Positions 1 to 8,348 are shown, numbered from the stretch's first letter. The stretch: 64,000 nucleotides of DNA from Nocardioides_B sp963810035 (GCA_963810035.1 CAWEMA010000006.1:434001-498000); one strand, 5' to 3'. A program made the numbers and translations. Notes: a model not told the origin generated them from the letters alone.

Positions 1-711
1 GAGAAGATCCGCGACCTGGCCATGCTGTCCGACATCTTCCCCACCGGCTTCCACGGCGCGTCCACCGCCGGCGTACAGCCGGGGTCCACGGTGTACGTCG
101 CGGGTGCGGGACCGGTCGGCCTCGCGGCTGCCACGTCGGCGTATCTGCTCGGCGCGGCCGTCGTGGTCGTCGCCGACCTGCAGAAGGAGCGATTGGCGCA
201 GGCCCGCAGCTTCGGCTGCGAGACGATCGACGTATCGCAGGGCGACCCCAGGGACCAGCTCGAGCAGCTCCTTGGCGAGCCCGAGGTGGACTGCGCCGTC
301 GACGCGGTGGGCTTCGAGGCCCACGGCCACGGCGCAGATGCTCAGCAAGAGCGGCCGGCGACGGTGCTCAACACGGTCATGGACGTCACCCGCGCCGGCG
401 GAGGCGTGGGCATCCCCGGTCTCTACGTCACGGGCGACCCGGGAGCCATGGACGAGGCGGCCAAGCAGGGGTCGCTGTCGATCCGGCTGGGACTCGGCTG
501 GGCCAAGTCGCTCTCGTTCGCGACCGGCCAGTGCCCTGTCATGCGCTACAACCGCCAGCTGATGATGGCGATCCTGCACGACCGGGTGCAGATCGCGAAG
601 AACGTCAACGCCACCGTCATCCCGCTGGACCAGGCGCCCAAGGGGTACGCCGACTTCGACAAGGGAGCGGCCCGGAAGTTCGTCCTGGACCCGCACGGAA
701 TGATCAAGTAA
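1..711 (+). CDS. fdhA: Glutathione-independent formaldehyde dehydrogenase, C-terminal part
   Basis: The reading frame is open from base 1, so the gene begins upstream of the window; 236 codons are visible before the TAA. This is the cofactor-binding and C-terminal half of a zinc-containing medium-chain dehydrogenase. A Rossmann motif (VAGAGPVGLAAA) is followed by a segment rich in family landmarks, such as the VDAVGFEAHGHG stretch typical of Pseudomonas-type formaldehyde dehydrogenase. The family oxidises formaldehyde to formate with NAD+ and does not need added glutathione. The catalytic zinc ligands would lie in the missing N-terminal half, so activity cannot be judged. A perfect GC hairpin begins 21 bases after the stop. 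Confidence 0.85.
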   Translation, partial: EKIRDLAMLSDIFPTGFHGASTAGVQPGSTVYVAGAGPVGLAAATSAYLLGAAVVVVADLQKERLAQARSFGCETIDVSQGDPRDQLEQLLGEPEVDCAVDAVGFEAHGHGADAQQERPATVLNTVMDVTRAGGGVGIPGLYVTGDPGAMDEAAKQGSLSIRLGLGWAKSLSFATGQCPVMRYNRQLMMAILHDRVQIAKNVNATVIPLDQAPKGYADFDKGAARKFVLDPHGMIK

Positions 712-731
712 CCGGAGGTTCCTCAGCCATT

Positions 732-758
732 GCGGGAGCCGGCCATGCCGGCTCCCGC
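732..758 (+). terminator. GC-rich hairpin after fdhA
   Basis: A perfect 12-bp inverted repeat (gcgggagccggc / gccggctcccgc) with a 3-nt loop starts 21 nt after the fdhA stop. There is no T-run, which is common for actinobacterial terminators. Confidence 0.6.
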
Positions 759-843
759 TCTGGACCAGTTGGCCGTCTTGGGCCCGTTGTCGCGTATTGT
801 CGCGTATTGCCTGGGGGCGAGACGAGCACCGGAGAGCCACCTG

Positions 844-1032
844 ATGAGCAGCGACGATCGACTCGACCTCGAGTTCGCGTACACCAGCTACCGCGACTCC
901 TGTCGAGACCTCTACTCGCCCGAGTACCTGTGCCGTCGGCCGCTCGGGCACGTGGGCACCCACGCCGCCGGCTTCGGAGCCGAGCGGGTGCGCTGGGAGC
1001 CGCACTTCGAGCCGTCGCGCCACCGACCCTAG
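844..1032 (+). CDS. Small hypothetical protein (62 aa)
   Basis: A short ORF starts at an ATG preceded by a GGAGA-like ribosome site and encodes an acidic N-terminus (MSSDDRLDLEF) followed by CRRPLGHVGTHAAGFG. The C-x2-P-x2-H-x2-H arrangement recalls small metal-binding proteins of actinobacteria and their phages, but I do not recognise a named family. It contains three cysteines. A 10-bp tandem repeat (tgtcgcgtat twice, about 789-808) lies upstream. The longer in-frame start at 730 would place the fdhA hairpin inside the gene and was not chosen. The 276 bases after it (1033-1308) show no convincing gene. Confidence 0.45.
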   Translation: MSSDDRLDLEFAYTSYRDSCRDLYSPEYLCRRPLGHVGTHAAGFGAERVRWEPHFEPSRHRP

Positions 1033-1308
1033 GCCGAGCAGGCCTGACGGAGCCTCCCGCTTCGCAGGTCGACCTGTCGCCCCTCCGGGGCGTGCTCCAC
1101 GGCGCCGACGCCTTGCGTTCCTAGCTTGCTGGGGAGACGCCCGCCAAGCCGCGACTACCGGAACCGAGCTGTCAAACAGACCCGGCAGAAGCCATCAGAT
1201 CCGGAGTCAGTCGCGGGCCAAGCGAATGCCGATAGCCACTCAGTTGCAGGACGCGCTGAGCGCGGTCATCAGCGCGTCCGGTGGTGTCGTTCGCAGTGTG
1301 TGTGGCAC

Positions 1309-2553
1309 CTACGCCTGGTTGGCACAGCGAACCGAAGCCCCGCTGCTGTAGCCGAACGGGCCTCCGTCGCCGAAGACCCGCTCGGCGAAGCGCTCGCCGA
1401 TGCGCCGGTGGCCGGCGGCGTCCGGATGGAGCTGGTCGGGGAGCGGCAGCTCGGCGAAGTCCGCCTCACCGTAGAGGTCGCGCCCGTCGAGGTAGGACAG
1501 GTTCGGATCCTCGGCCGCCCGCTGGGCGGTGATGCGGGAGAGCTCGTCCCGGATGACGGTGAGCGTGAGACGGGTGCGGTCCGTGGCTTCCCCCGTGGCC
1601 AGGAAGCTCAGCATCCCGGCGCTCAGACTGCTGAGGTCCGGTGCCGCGGGGCCGGGGGTGTGCTCGTGGATGGGGCACAGGAGGGGCGAGACGACCAGCA
1701 GCGGCGTGGTGGGGTGTCCCTCCCGGATGGTGTCGAGGAAGCCGTGCACCGCAGGGGCGAAGGCACGCAGGCGCATCAGGTCGGTGTTGACCAGGTTGAT
1801 GCCGATCTTGACGCTGATCAGGTCCGCGGGCGTGTCCCGCATGGCTCGCGCGGTGAACGGGTCGAGCAGGGCGCTGCCGCCGAACCCGAGGTTGACCAGC
1901 TCGACGCCGCCCTGGGTGGCGGCCAATGCCGGCCAGGTCGTCGTGGGGCTCTCGGCGTTCGAGCCGTGGCTGATCGAGCTGCCGTGGTGCAGCCACACCT
2001 TGCGGCCGCGGTCCGGCAGCGCCTCGGTCGGGGCGTCGGTGCGCAGCGCGACCAGCTCGGTGATCTCGTTGTGGGGCAGCCAGATCTCGACGTTCTTCAC
2101 CCCGGCGGCCAGATCGGTGAACAGGAGCGTGCCAACAGGACCCGGCCGGGTGACCGCGGACCCGGTCCTCATGTCCATGGTGCGCACGTTGCCCTGGGGC
2201 GCAGTCGTTCGGCCGGCGAGACGGCCCTCGACGATCAGGTCGTAGAACCCGTCGGGACGGGGCGGAGCACCCAGGTAGGCCATCTTCGTCGGGAGCACGT
2301 CCAGCTCGATGGCGGTGGCCCGGGTGCGGAAGACCAGCCGGACGCCGGCAGGCTGCGCCTCGGCCATGGCCAGCTGGTCGTCCGGGATCTGCCTACGCGC
2401 CCATTCGGGCAGCCGGTGCGGAAGCACGCCGTGCTCGGTGCGCTCGAGGTCGAGGGCGCCGCGCACGACGTCCGCAGTGATCGGCGTGGTGAACCAGTCC
2501 GTGACGTCGGCTCCGGTTCCTCGATCGGGTACGTCGTGCAGAGGAGAGTTCAT
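1309..2553 (-). CDS. SGNH/GDSL-type hydrolase (esterase or lipase-like)
   Basis: The 414-aa protein has an N-terminal beta-sandwich-like region of about 190 residues and then an SGNH hydrolase domain. The nucleophile block reads HHGSSISHG, block II is LGFGGSALLDPF, and the catalytic Asp-His pair lies in DQLHPDAAGH near the C-terminus. Such enzymes hydrolyse esters, often acetyl groups on carbohydrates. No signal peptide is visible, so a cytoplasmic location is likely. The ATG at 2553 was chosen over the in-frame GTG at 2559; neither has a strong Shine-Dalgarno sequence. The gene stands alone between a + strand small ORF and the VOC gene. The natural substrate is unknown. Confidence 0.75.
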   Translation of the reverse strand: MNSPLHDVPDRGTGADVTDWFTTPITADVVRGALDLERTEHGVLPHRLPEWARRQIPDDQLAMAEAQPAGVRLVFRTRATAIELDVLPTKMAYLGAPPRPDGFYDLIVEGRLAGRTTAPQGNVRTMDMRTGSAVTRPGPVGTLLFTDLAAGVKNVEIWLPHNEITELVALRTDAPTEALPDRGRKVWLHHGSSISHGSNAESPTTTWPALAATQGGVELVNLGFGGSALLDPFTARAMRDTPADLISVKIGINLVNTDLMRLRAFAPAVHGFLDTIREGHPTTPLLVVSPLLCPIHEHTPGPAAPDLSSLSAGMLSFLATGEATDRTRLTLTVIRDELSRITAQRAAEDPNLSYLDGRDLYGEADFAELPLPDQLHPDAAGHRRIGERFAERVFGDGGPFGYSSGASVRCANQA

Positions 2554-2669
2554 GGACACAGCCTGCCAACCGGATGGCCGAACCCGGAGGCCGGGTCGAG
2601 AGGCCCGGCGGCGCCGTTGGCCCAGCTCGTCCTGGGAAACAGCACCGCCATCCGGACTGTCTGCCGAGC

Positions 2670-3167
2670 TCAGAGGACGGTGAGCCCGTACATCTCGCCG
2701 AGCGGGTCGGCGATCAGCTCGAGACGTGCCCCGTCGGGGTCCCGGAAGTAGATCGAGGTGTCGCTCTCGAGCTGGTAGTCGACACCGGCCGCCTCGAGGT
2801 TGGCCCGCAGCCGGCCCCAGTGCGCCGGGTCCACCGAGATCGCCAGGTGGTGCAGGCCGCCCAGCACCTCGGCGTACGGACCCACGTCCAGCCCGGGCAG
2901 GTCGAAGAACGCCACCAGGTTGCCGTTGCCGATGTCGAAGAAGAAGTGGCTCGACCCCGGGTAGTCACGGTTCTCGACGACCTCGGTCAGCGGGAACTCG
3001 AGCACGCCCTGGTAGAACCGGACCGTCCGCTCCACGTCGGAGCAGATCAGGGCGGTGTGGTGCAGCCCCCGGGCCGACGACGCCGGTCTCTCGTCGAGCG
3101 GGGCGAGGTAGCTGGACCTGATCCGCTGACGCTCGCGCTCGAGGGCCTCGAGGTCAATCGTGGTCAT
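2670..3167 (-). CDS. VOC family (glyoxalase/dioxygenase fold) protein
   Basis: The protein has about 165 residues with the paired beta-alpha-beta-beta-beta units of the vicinal oxygen chelate superfamily. Likely metal ligands are His in GLHHTALICSDVERTVRFY, His in GGLHHLAISVD, and the Glu of the closing DPDGARLELIAD motif. These proteins catalyse glyoxalase, extradiol dioxygenase or related metal-dependent reactions; the substrate is not evident. The ATG at 3167 has GGAGG with a 5-nt spacer; the longer frame from 3197 lacks one. It follows the HIT gene on the same strand with about 80 nt between them, so it may be read from the thrS-HIT transcript. Confidence 0.75.
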   Translation of the reverse strand: MTTIDLEALERERQRIRSSYLAPLDERPASSARGLHHTALICSDVERTVRFYQGVLEFPLTEVVENRDYPGSSHFFFDIGNGNLVAFFDLPGLDVGPYAEVLGGLHHLAISVDPAHWGRLRANLEAAGVDYQLESDTSIYFRDPDGARLELIADPLGEMYGLTVL

Positions 3168-3248
3168 GCCCACCTCCGCGTGTAGATGATCGTTCAACCA
3201 TACGCAGGGCGGGACCCGGCCACCACCCGAACCGGCCCCTCGGCCGGC

Positions 3249-3788
3249 TCACTCCTTCCAGGCCTCGGCGAGCAGGTCGCGGGTGTCGGTGAGCAGCTGC
3301 GGCAGGGTGCGCGTGCGGCCGATGATCGGCATGAAGTTCTGGTCGCCGCCCCACCGCGGTACGACGTGCTGGTGCAGGTGCGCGGCGATGCCGGCACCGG
3401 CCACCGCACCCTGGTTCATGCCGACGTTGAAGCCGTGCGCTCCGCTGACCTCGCGGACCGTGCGCATCGCGGCCTTGGTGAACGCCGCAATCTCGGCCGT
3501 CTCCGCCTCGTCGAGGTCGGGGTAGTCAGCGACGTGCCGGTAGGGACAGATCATCACGTGTCCCGGGCTGTAGGGGTAGAGGTTCAGGACGACGTACGAC
3601 ACCGTGCCCCGGTGCACGACGAGCCCCTCGCGGTCGTCGAGCGTCGGGATCCGGCAGAAGGGGCACTCCCCCGACGAGGCGTCGGACGGCTTGTTCTCGC
3701 CCTTGATGTAGGCCAGCCGGTGCGGCGTCCAGAGCCGTTCGAGGTCGTCGGGCTCCCCTACACCGTCCTGCTGCATCACCTCGGCCAC
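3249..3788 (-). CDS. HIT family nucleotide phosphorylase/hydrolase (Ap4A phosphorylase-like)
   Basis: The 179-aa protein carries the histidine triad motif HLHQHVVPRW and an upstream CPFC pair that could bind zinc. This is the arrangement of the actinobacterial HIT protein next to thrS (M. tuberculosis Rv2613c, an Ap4A phosphorylase). It acts on dinucleoside polyphosphates, which aminoacyl-tRNA synthetases produce as by-products, so the pairing with thrS is sensible. A GTG start is used, with GAGG and a 6-nt spacer, and thrS ends only 8 nt upstream, indicating co-transcription. In many actinobacteria the next gene is a phosphatidylinositol-phosphate synthase; here a VOC protein follows instead. 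Confidence 0.85.
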   Translation of the reverse strand: MAEVMQQDGVGEPDDLERLWTPHRLAYIKGENKPSDASSGECPFCRIPTLDDREGLVVHRGTVSYVVLNLYPYSPGHVMICPYRHVADYPDLDEAETAEIAAFTKAAMRTVREVSGAHGFNVGMNQGAVAGAGIAAHLHQHVVPRWGGDQNFMPIIGRTRTLPQLLTDTRDLLAEAWKE

Positions 3789-3796
3789 GCCGGACC

Positions 3797-5776
3797 TCAG
3801 ACCTGGACCCGGCGCTGCACCGCGTCGACGACCCGGGCGATCGCGTCCTCGACCGAGACGCCGTTGTCCTGGTCACCGTTTCGGTAGCGGAACGAGACCG
3901 CACCCTCCTCGAGGTCGCGGTCCCCCGCGATCATCATGAACGGCACCTTCTGCATCTGGGCGTTGCGGATCTTCTTCTGCATCCGGTCGTCGGACTCGTC
4001 GACCTCCACCCGGATCCCGGCAGCGCGCAGCCGGCCGGCCACCTCGTGCAGGTACTCGTTGTGCCGCTCGGCGATCGGGATGCCCACGACCTGCACCGGC
4101 GCGAGCCAGGGCGGGAAGGCGCCTGCGTAGTGCTCGACGAGCACGCCGATGAACCGCTCGATCGAGCCGAACTTGGCCGAGTGGATCATCACCGGCTGCT
4201 GACGCGAGCCGTCGGCGGCCTGGTACTCCAGGCCGAATCCGGCGGGCTGGTTGAAGTCGTACTGGATCGTCGACATCTGCCAGGTGCGACCGATCGCGTC
4301 GCGGGTCTGCACCGAGATCTTGGGCCCGTAGAACGCGGCACCACCCGGGTCGGGCACCAGCTCGAGTCCGGTGCTCGTGGCCGCCTCCTCGAGGATCCTG
4401 GTGGCCTCCTCCCACTGCTCGTGGGTGCCGATGAACTTGTCGGACGTGACGTCGCGGGTGGACAGCTCCAGGTAGTAGTCGTCGAGGCCGAAGTCCTTGA
4501 GCAGGCTGAGCACGAAGTCCAGCAGGTGCTTGATCTCGGCCGGCGCCTGCTCCGGTGTCACGTAGGAGTGCGAGTCGTCCTGGGTCATGCCGCGCACGCG
4601 TGTCAGGCCGTGCACGACACCGGACTTCTCGAAGCGGTAGACCGAGCCGAACTCGAAGAGCCGCAACGGCAGCTCACGGTAGGACCGCCCGCGCGACCTG
4701 AAGATCAGGTTGTGCATCGGGCAGTTCATCGCCTTGAGGTAGTAGCTGCTGCCCTCCATCTCCATCGGCGGGAACATCGTGTCGGCGTAGTACGGCAGGT
4801 GCCCGGAGGTCTCGAACAGCCCCTGCTTGCTGATGTGCGGGCTGCCGACGTACTGGAAGCCCTCCTCGATGTGCCGGGCGCGGACGTAGTCCTCCATCTC
4901 GCGCTTGATGACGCCGCCCTTGGGGTGGAACACCGCGAGGCCGGAACCGAGCTCGTCGGGGAAGCTGAACAGGTCCAGCTCACGGCCGAGCTTGCGATGG
5001 TCGCGCCGCTCGGCCTCCTCGAGCCGGTGCAGGTGGTCCTCGAGGGCTTCCTTGGACTCCCAGGCGGTGCCGTAGATCCGCTGCAGCTGCTTGTTCTTCT
5101 CGTCCCCGCGCCAGTACGCCGCGGCGCTGCGCATCAGCTTGAACGCCGGGATCCGCTTGGTCGTCGGCAGGTGCGGGCCCCGGCAGAGGTCCTTCCAGGC
5201 CAGCGAGCCGTCGCGCTTGAGGTTGTCGTAGATCGTCAGCTCGCCGGCGCCCACCTCGACGCCGGCTCCCTCCGCCGCCGCCTCCGAACCGCCCTTCAGA
5301 CCGATCAGCTCGAGCTTGTACGGCTCGTCGGCCAGCTCCACGCGGGCGTCGTCGTCGGCGATGGGTCGACGCGAGAACTTCTGGCCCTCTTTCACGATCT
5401 TGCGCATCCGGGACTCGATCTTCTCGAGGTCCTGGGGGTGGAACGGCTCGGGGACGTCGAAGTCGTAGTAGAAGCCGTCGGTGATCGGCGGCCCGATGCC
5501 CAGCTTGGCCTCGGGGAAGAGCTCCTGGACGGCCTGCGCCATCACGTGCGCGGTCGAGTGCCGCAGGATGTTGCGGCCGTCGGAGGAGTCGATGTCGATC
5601 CCCTCGACCGTCTCCCCGTCGCCCAGCTCGTAGGCGAGGTCCTTCAGGTCGTCACCGACCTTGGCGGCGATCACCTGGGGGGTCTCCGCGAACAGCTCCC
5701 AGGCCCTGGTGCCCGTCGTCACCGCGCGCTCGGCACGATCGCCTGCGTGTAGGACGGTGACCTTGATGTCGGACAC
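3797..5776 (-). CDS. thrS: Threonyl-tRNA synthetase
   Basis: This class II synthetase of about 659 aa attaches threonine to tRNA-Thr. An N-terminal TGS domain is followed by the editing (SAD) domain with HSTAH near residues 73-77. The catalytic core contains the zinc-binding cysteine in MNCPMH, motif 2 (GLTRVRGMTQDD) and motif 3, and a C-terminal HGTP anticodon-binding domain closes the protein. The GTG at 5776 is preferred because GGAG lies 6 nt upstream; the GTG at 5788 would place its GAGGA directly against the start. I see no T-box or other leader upstream. It heads an apparent thrS-HIT unit. Confidence 0.95.
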   Translation of the reverse strand: MSDIKVTVLHAGDRAERAVTTGTRAWELFAETPQVIAAKVGDDLKDLAYELGDGETVEGIDIDSSDGRNILRHSTAHVMAQAVQELFPEAKLGIGPPITDGFYYDFDVPEPFHPQDLEKIESRMRKIVKEGQKFSRRPIADDDARVELADEPYKLELIGLKGGSEAAAEGAGVEVGAGELTIYDNLKRDGSLAWKDLCRGPHLPTTKRIPAFKLMRSAAAYWRGDEKNKQLQRIYGTAWESKEALEDHLHRLEEAERRDHRKLGRELDLFSFPDELGSGLAVFHPKGGVIKREMEDYVRARHIEEGFQYVGSPHISKQGLFETSGHLPYYADTMFPPMEMEGSSYYLKAMNCPMHNLIFRSRGRSYRELPLRLFEFGSVYRFEKSGVVHGLTRVRGMTQDDSHSYVTPEQAPAEIKHLLDFVLSLLKDFGLDDYYLELSTRDVTSDKFIGTHEQWEEATRILEEAATSTGLELVPDPGGAAFYGPKISVQTRDAIGRTWQMSTIQYDFNQPAGFGLEYQAADGSRQQPVMIHSAKFGSIERFIGVLVEHYAGAFPPWLAPVQVVGIPIAERHNEYLHEVAGRLRAAGIRVEVDESDDRMQKKIRNAQMQKVPFMMIAGDRDLEEGAVSFRYRNGDQDNGVSVEDAIARVVDAVQRRVQV

Positions 5777-5852
5777 GGGGAACTCCACTCCTCGGTGCGG
5801 TGCGCCCGCCCGTCGTACGACGAGCGGTCAGGATGACTGGTCGATCGTATCC

Positions 5853-5993
5853 GTCACACCGGGAGCGACGCCCGCGGGTTTCGAGGCCCCAGGCTGCGCT
5901 CGGCTGCCCGCGACGCGGCCGGCAGGAACGCCGCACCGACCAGCGCCACGCCGGCGATCACGAGCCAGCTCTCGGGTCGCCAGGCCACGGCCC
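5853..5993 (-). pseudogene. C-terminal remnant of a membrane protein
   Basis: On the minus strand a coding-like stretch reads AWRPESWLVIAGVALVGAAF and ends in a charged tail and a TGA at 5853. One hydrophobic segment followed by a short basic tail looks like the end of a multi-span membrane protein. No start codon or upstream part of such a protein is present; the frame runs into unrelated sequence above about 5993. I interpret it as a leftover of a deleted gene. Confidence 0.35.
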
Positions 5994-6001
5994 CTGAGCT
6001 G

Positions 6002-6165
6002 GACCGGCGACACCTTGGTCCAGGAGGACACCGGCACCGCCGACCTGGTCCTCGACGGCACCGGCATGCCGGTGGTGCCGAGCGTCTTCTTCGGCGGCCG
6101 TCCGGGGCTCACCGTGCGCCCCGAGTCCCCGGTGTCCCTCGTGTACGCCGCCCGCGCGGTCGGCC
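6002..6165 (+). pseudogene. Coding-like fragment of unknown protein
   Basis: The + strand frame around 6040-6165 reads ADLVLDGTGMPVVPSVFFGG and continues RPGLTVRPESPVSLVYAARA, with strong GC3 bias typical of real genes in this genome. It has no ribosome site and abruptly meets A-rich sequence at 6176. It abuts the opposite-strand remnant at 5853-5993. Both look like gene pieces left by a deletion. No family is recognised. Confidence 0.3.
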
Positions 6166-6175
6166 CGTGTCCAGA

Positions 6176-6224
6176 ACAGAAAAAGAAAGTTCGGCCGGCG
6201 CGTAACCCTCGGCGCCGTCCGAAC
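6176..6224 (-). terminator. Minus-strand hairpin with T-tract
   Basis: On the minus strand a 12-bp stem with one mismatch (6213-6224 paired with 6191-6202) is followed by a T-rich run (ctttctttttctgttc). This is the best T-tailed terminator in the area and would end a transcript coming from higher coordinates, where no protein gene ends nearby. Confidence 0.55.
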
Positions 6225-6323
6225 GATGACCTGAGTAGTGAACGAGCCTTCTCGGGTGGTCGGGGCGGGGGGCTTCAGGCCACTCGCGCAGGCTGTCGCC
6301 ATGGGCGGAGACGACGTTCACCT

Positions 6324-6574
6324 GGCCGGCCTGAGGAGGTTCTCCTCTCCACCAGGCCGGCCGTCGCCCGTGGCCCGTAGTCAGTTCGTGCTGGTGGGCC
6401 CCGTTCGCGAGGGTGGGGGCCGGAGTCGAACGAGGCGTGCCACGCCGGGGGAGAGCGCGTCCACCAGCACTTACTGACGAGCATCCGCTCGCCCACGACT
6501 GCCCACAACGTGGTCTGGACGGGCAGAGGCTCGTAAGACGCCGAGCCTCGACCCGTTTCCGGGTCGAGGCTCGG
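6324..6574. ncRNA. Candidate structured non-coding region
   Basis: Nothing here looks like protein coding, but three strong structures follow each other. At 6324-6362 a 9-bp stem (ggccggcct/aggccggcc) encloses a 6-bp hairpin (gaggag/ctcctc). At 6381-6397 and 6461-6477 a 17-nt imperfect inverted repeat (2 mismatches) encloses further hairpins such as ggcgtgccacgcc. At 6541-6574 a perfect 15-bp terminator stem is followed by agtctttt on the + strand. With the minus-strand terminator at 6176-6224 this could bound a small RNA on either strand. It does not match RNase P, SRP, tmRNA or tRNA signatures that I know. Confidence 0.35.
6541..6574. terminator. Perfect 15-bp terminator hairpin
   Basis: The stem ccgagcctcgacccg / cgggtcgaggctcgg has a tttc loop and is followed on the + strand by agtcttttcc. 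It also lies 20 nt after the stop of the minus-strand YeaQ-like gene, so it may act in both directions. Confidence 0.7.
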
Positions 6575-6593
6575 AGTCTTTTCCTCCCCTGGG

Positions 6594-6866
6594 TCAGAGG
6601 AGCTTGGACTTGTTCCGTCCGGTGACGGTGGAGGCGATCACGACCAGGACGGCCGCGACCACAATGGCCACGATCCACCGGACCCAGTCGATGCCGGGAC
6701 TGCCGTTGCCGCCGAAGGCGATGTAGATGTACCAGCCGATGATCACTCCCCCGATGCCGCACACGATCGTGAGCCAGATCGGGATATTGTCTTTGTCGCC
6801 GGGGGCGAGGAACTTGCCCAGCAGGCCGATGATGATGCCTGCGATGATGACGCCGATGATCTCCAT
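6594..6866 (-). CDS. GlsB/YeaQ/YmgE family membrane protein
   Basis: The 90-aa protein starts MEIIGVIIAGIIIGLLGKFL and has three hydrophobic segments with the glycine-rich pattern of transglycosylase-associated (YeaQ/YmgE) proteins, including the PIWLTIVCGIGGVIIGWYIY segment. Members are small inner-membrane proteins linked to stress conditions; no enzymatic activity is established. The ATG at 6866 has GGGAGGG with a 7-nt spacer; the longer frame to 6977 lacks support. It is monocistronic, with a strong hairpin just after its stop. Confidence 0.85.
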   Translation of the reverse strand: MEIIGVIIAGIIIGLLGKFLAPGDKDNIPIWLTIVCGIGGVIIGWYIYIAFGGNGSPGIDWVRWIVAIVVAAVLVVIASTVTGRNKSKLL

Positions 6867-7023
6867 GTCGGGTCCCTCCCTGTAGAGCCCGGTCGCGCCG
6901 TCGCGAAGGGGTACCAGGCGGTACCCGGTGCCGGACCCCTCAATCGTCTCGCGAACATGCGGGTGGGTACATGGCACGAGGCCGGTCCCCGTGGGGAAAC
7001 CGGCCTCTGACCTGCGGTGACTC

Positions 7024-7098
7024 TGGTGGGCGATACTGGGTTCGAACCAGTGACCTCTTCGGTGTGAACGAAGCGCGCTACCACTGCGCCAATCGCCC
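7024..7098 (-). tRNA. tRNA-Val (CAC)
   Basis: The cloverleaf is complete: acceptor gggcgat/atcgccc, D-arm, anticodon stem cttcg/cgaag with loop ttcacac (anticodon CAC), T-arm with ggttcgaaccc, and encoded CCA. It is 71/75 identical to the tRNA-Val(GAC) at 10144-10218 on the other strand. Confidence 0.97.
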
Positions 7099-7163
7099 CA
7101 GGTGCGACCCCGGACGTGCGGGGGTCGGTGCGCCGGAAAGAGTAGCGCATACGAGCGGCGTAC

Positions 7164-7601
7164 TCACATGCCGGGCAGGTCCGGCACCCAGCCGGCGAGG
7201 CTCTGCACGTAGTCCCAGCTGTTCACCGACCACATCGGCCAGTCGTGCGTCACGACGTACGCCGCGACCCCGCCGACCACTAGGAGGACGGCCGTCCCTC
7301 CGATCAGCAGCCGTCGACGGCGCACCCTCGGGTCGAGCGCCTCGGCCTTGACCCGGGCATCGTGGGCCCACTGCCTGGCCCGGTCCAGCCACCGTCGGGC
7401 GAAGGCGAACTCGGTGGCCAGGATCGCCAGACCGAGCGGGATGACGATGACCGCCGGCCCCGGGGTGACGAACATCACCACGCCGGCCACCACGACCAGG
7501 GTGCCGACCACGCCCACCGTCACCTTGGTGGCCAGGCTCAGCGCCGGGTGGGCATGCAGGGCCCGGTGGACGCGTCCGGGGGTGCGGGGCGGCTCGGTCA
7601 C
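7164..7601 (-). CDS. PGPGW/TIGR02611-type membrane protein
   Basis: The 145-aa protein has an N-terminal amphipathic region, a pair of hydrophobic helices around TVGVVGTLVVVAGVVMFVTPGPAVIVIPLGLAIL with the family hallmark TPGPA, an R/K-rich cytoplasmic stretch, a third membrane helix (LLIGGTAVLLVVGGVAAYVV) and a short tail. Actinobacterial members have no proven function. A GTG start is used; an AAGGA-like sequence lies about 11 nt upstream, so the start is only moderately supported. It lies next to tRNA-Val and is divergent from the SsgA gene, with 206 nt between them that include an AT-rich stretch near 7706-7735 likely to hold promoters. Confidence 0.75.
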   Translation of the reverse strand: MTEPPRTPGRVHRALHAHPALSLATKVTVGVVGTLVVVAGVVMFVTPGPAVIVIPLGLAILATEFAFARRWLDRARQWAHDARVKAEALDPRVRRRRLLIGGTAVLLVVGGVAAYVVTHDWPMWSVNSWDYVQSLAGWVPDLPGM

Positions 7602-7807
7602 GGGCGGCGGGATCCTTCTCCAGGGGCTGCGACGAGCCTAGCCAGGTTGACCGGTCGGCATACCCACGCAAAGACGGACACATCGCCCCACTGGACTGCT
7701 CGTCGAAAAAAAACTCTCTGCAATCTGTTTCGTTTCCCGTCATACGGCCAACCCATCACCGTCTCCTTCACACGTCCGGAGGGGACGACCTGGGAGGAAA
7801 GGCACCG

Positions 7808-8251
7808 ATGATGGATTTCTCGATGAACACCGCACCGCTGACCGTGACGCAGGCGGTCACGCTCGACCTGATCGACCCGAGTGGGGCGGTCACCCCGATC
7901 GACGCCGAGCTCCACTACGACCCGCGTGACCCGTACGCCGTCACCACCGTCTTCCTGACCGGCTCGAGCGCGGTGCGCTGGACCTTCGGACGCGAGCTGC
8001 TCACCGACGGGCTGTACGAGCCCTCCGGCGACGGTGACGTGCACGTCTGGCCCTGCCTCGACTCCGACGGCCACGCCGTGGTGATCATCGAGCTGTGCTC
8101 CCCCGACGGTGAGGCGCTCGTGCAGGCCAAGACCGGCGACCTGAGCATCTTCGTCGAGCGGATGAGCAAGCTCGTCGAGCTCGGCAACGAGTCCGCTCAC
8201 CTCGACGTCGACGCCACCATCGCCGCGATCTTCGCCGCCGAGGCCGCCTGA
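7808..8251 (+). CDS. SsgA family sporulation/cell-division regulator
   Basis: The 147-aa protein shows the SsgA-like domain: conserved LDLIDPSGAVTPIDAELHYD, DPYAVTTVFLTG, VRWTFGRELLTDGL and GDGDVHVWPC blocks. In Streptomyces SsgA-like proteins guide FtsZ placement and septum formation; non-sporulating actinobacteria usually keep one SsgB-like member. A strong GGAGGAAA site precedes the ATG at 7808; a second ATG follows at 7811. The gene appears monocistronic. Similarity to SsgB is inferred from it being the single copy here and from its length. Confidence 0.88.
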   Translation: MMDFSMNTAPLTVTQAVTLDLIDPSGAVTPIDAELHYDPRDPYAVTTVFLTGSSAVRWTFGRELLTDGLYEPSGDGDVHVWPCLDSDGHAVVIIELCSPDGEALVQAKTGDLSIFVERMSKLVELGNESAHLDVDATIAAIFAAEAA

Positions 8252-8348
8252 GACACGTTCTGCCGGGTCGCTTGGCTAGGGTTGGCTGGGAGGACCAGCT
8301 CTTCACCTCGACTCACATCTGGTCTCGGACCGGCCAAGGGGGCCCGCG

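Noticed and set aside
1126..2751. A 541-codon + strand frame opposite the SGNH hydrolase
   Set aside because: Low-complexity Arg/Gly/Val composition typical of an antisense frame; the minus strand has clear family motifs.
5777..5900. A riboswitch or T-box leader for thrS
   Set aside because: No conserved motif or terminator structure is visible upstream of the start.
6380..6480. A tRNA or tmRNA-like element (a GTTCGACTC word appears on minus)
   Set aside because: The flanking bases do not form a T-stem or acceptor stem, and no D-arm, anticodon arm or tag ORF is present.
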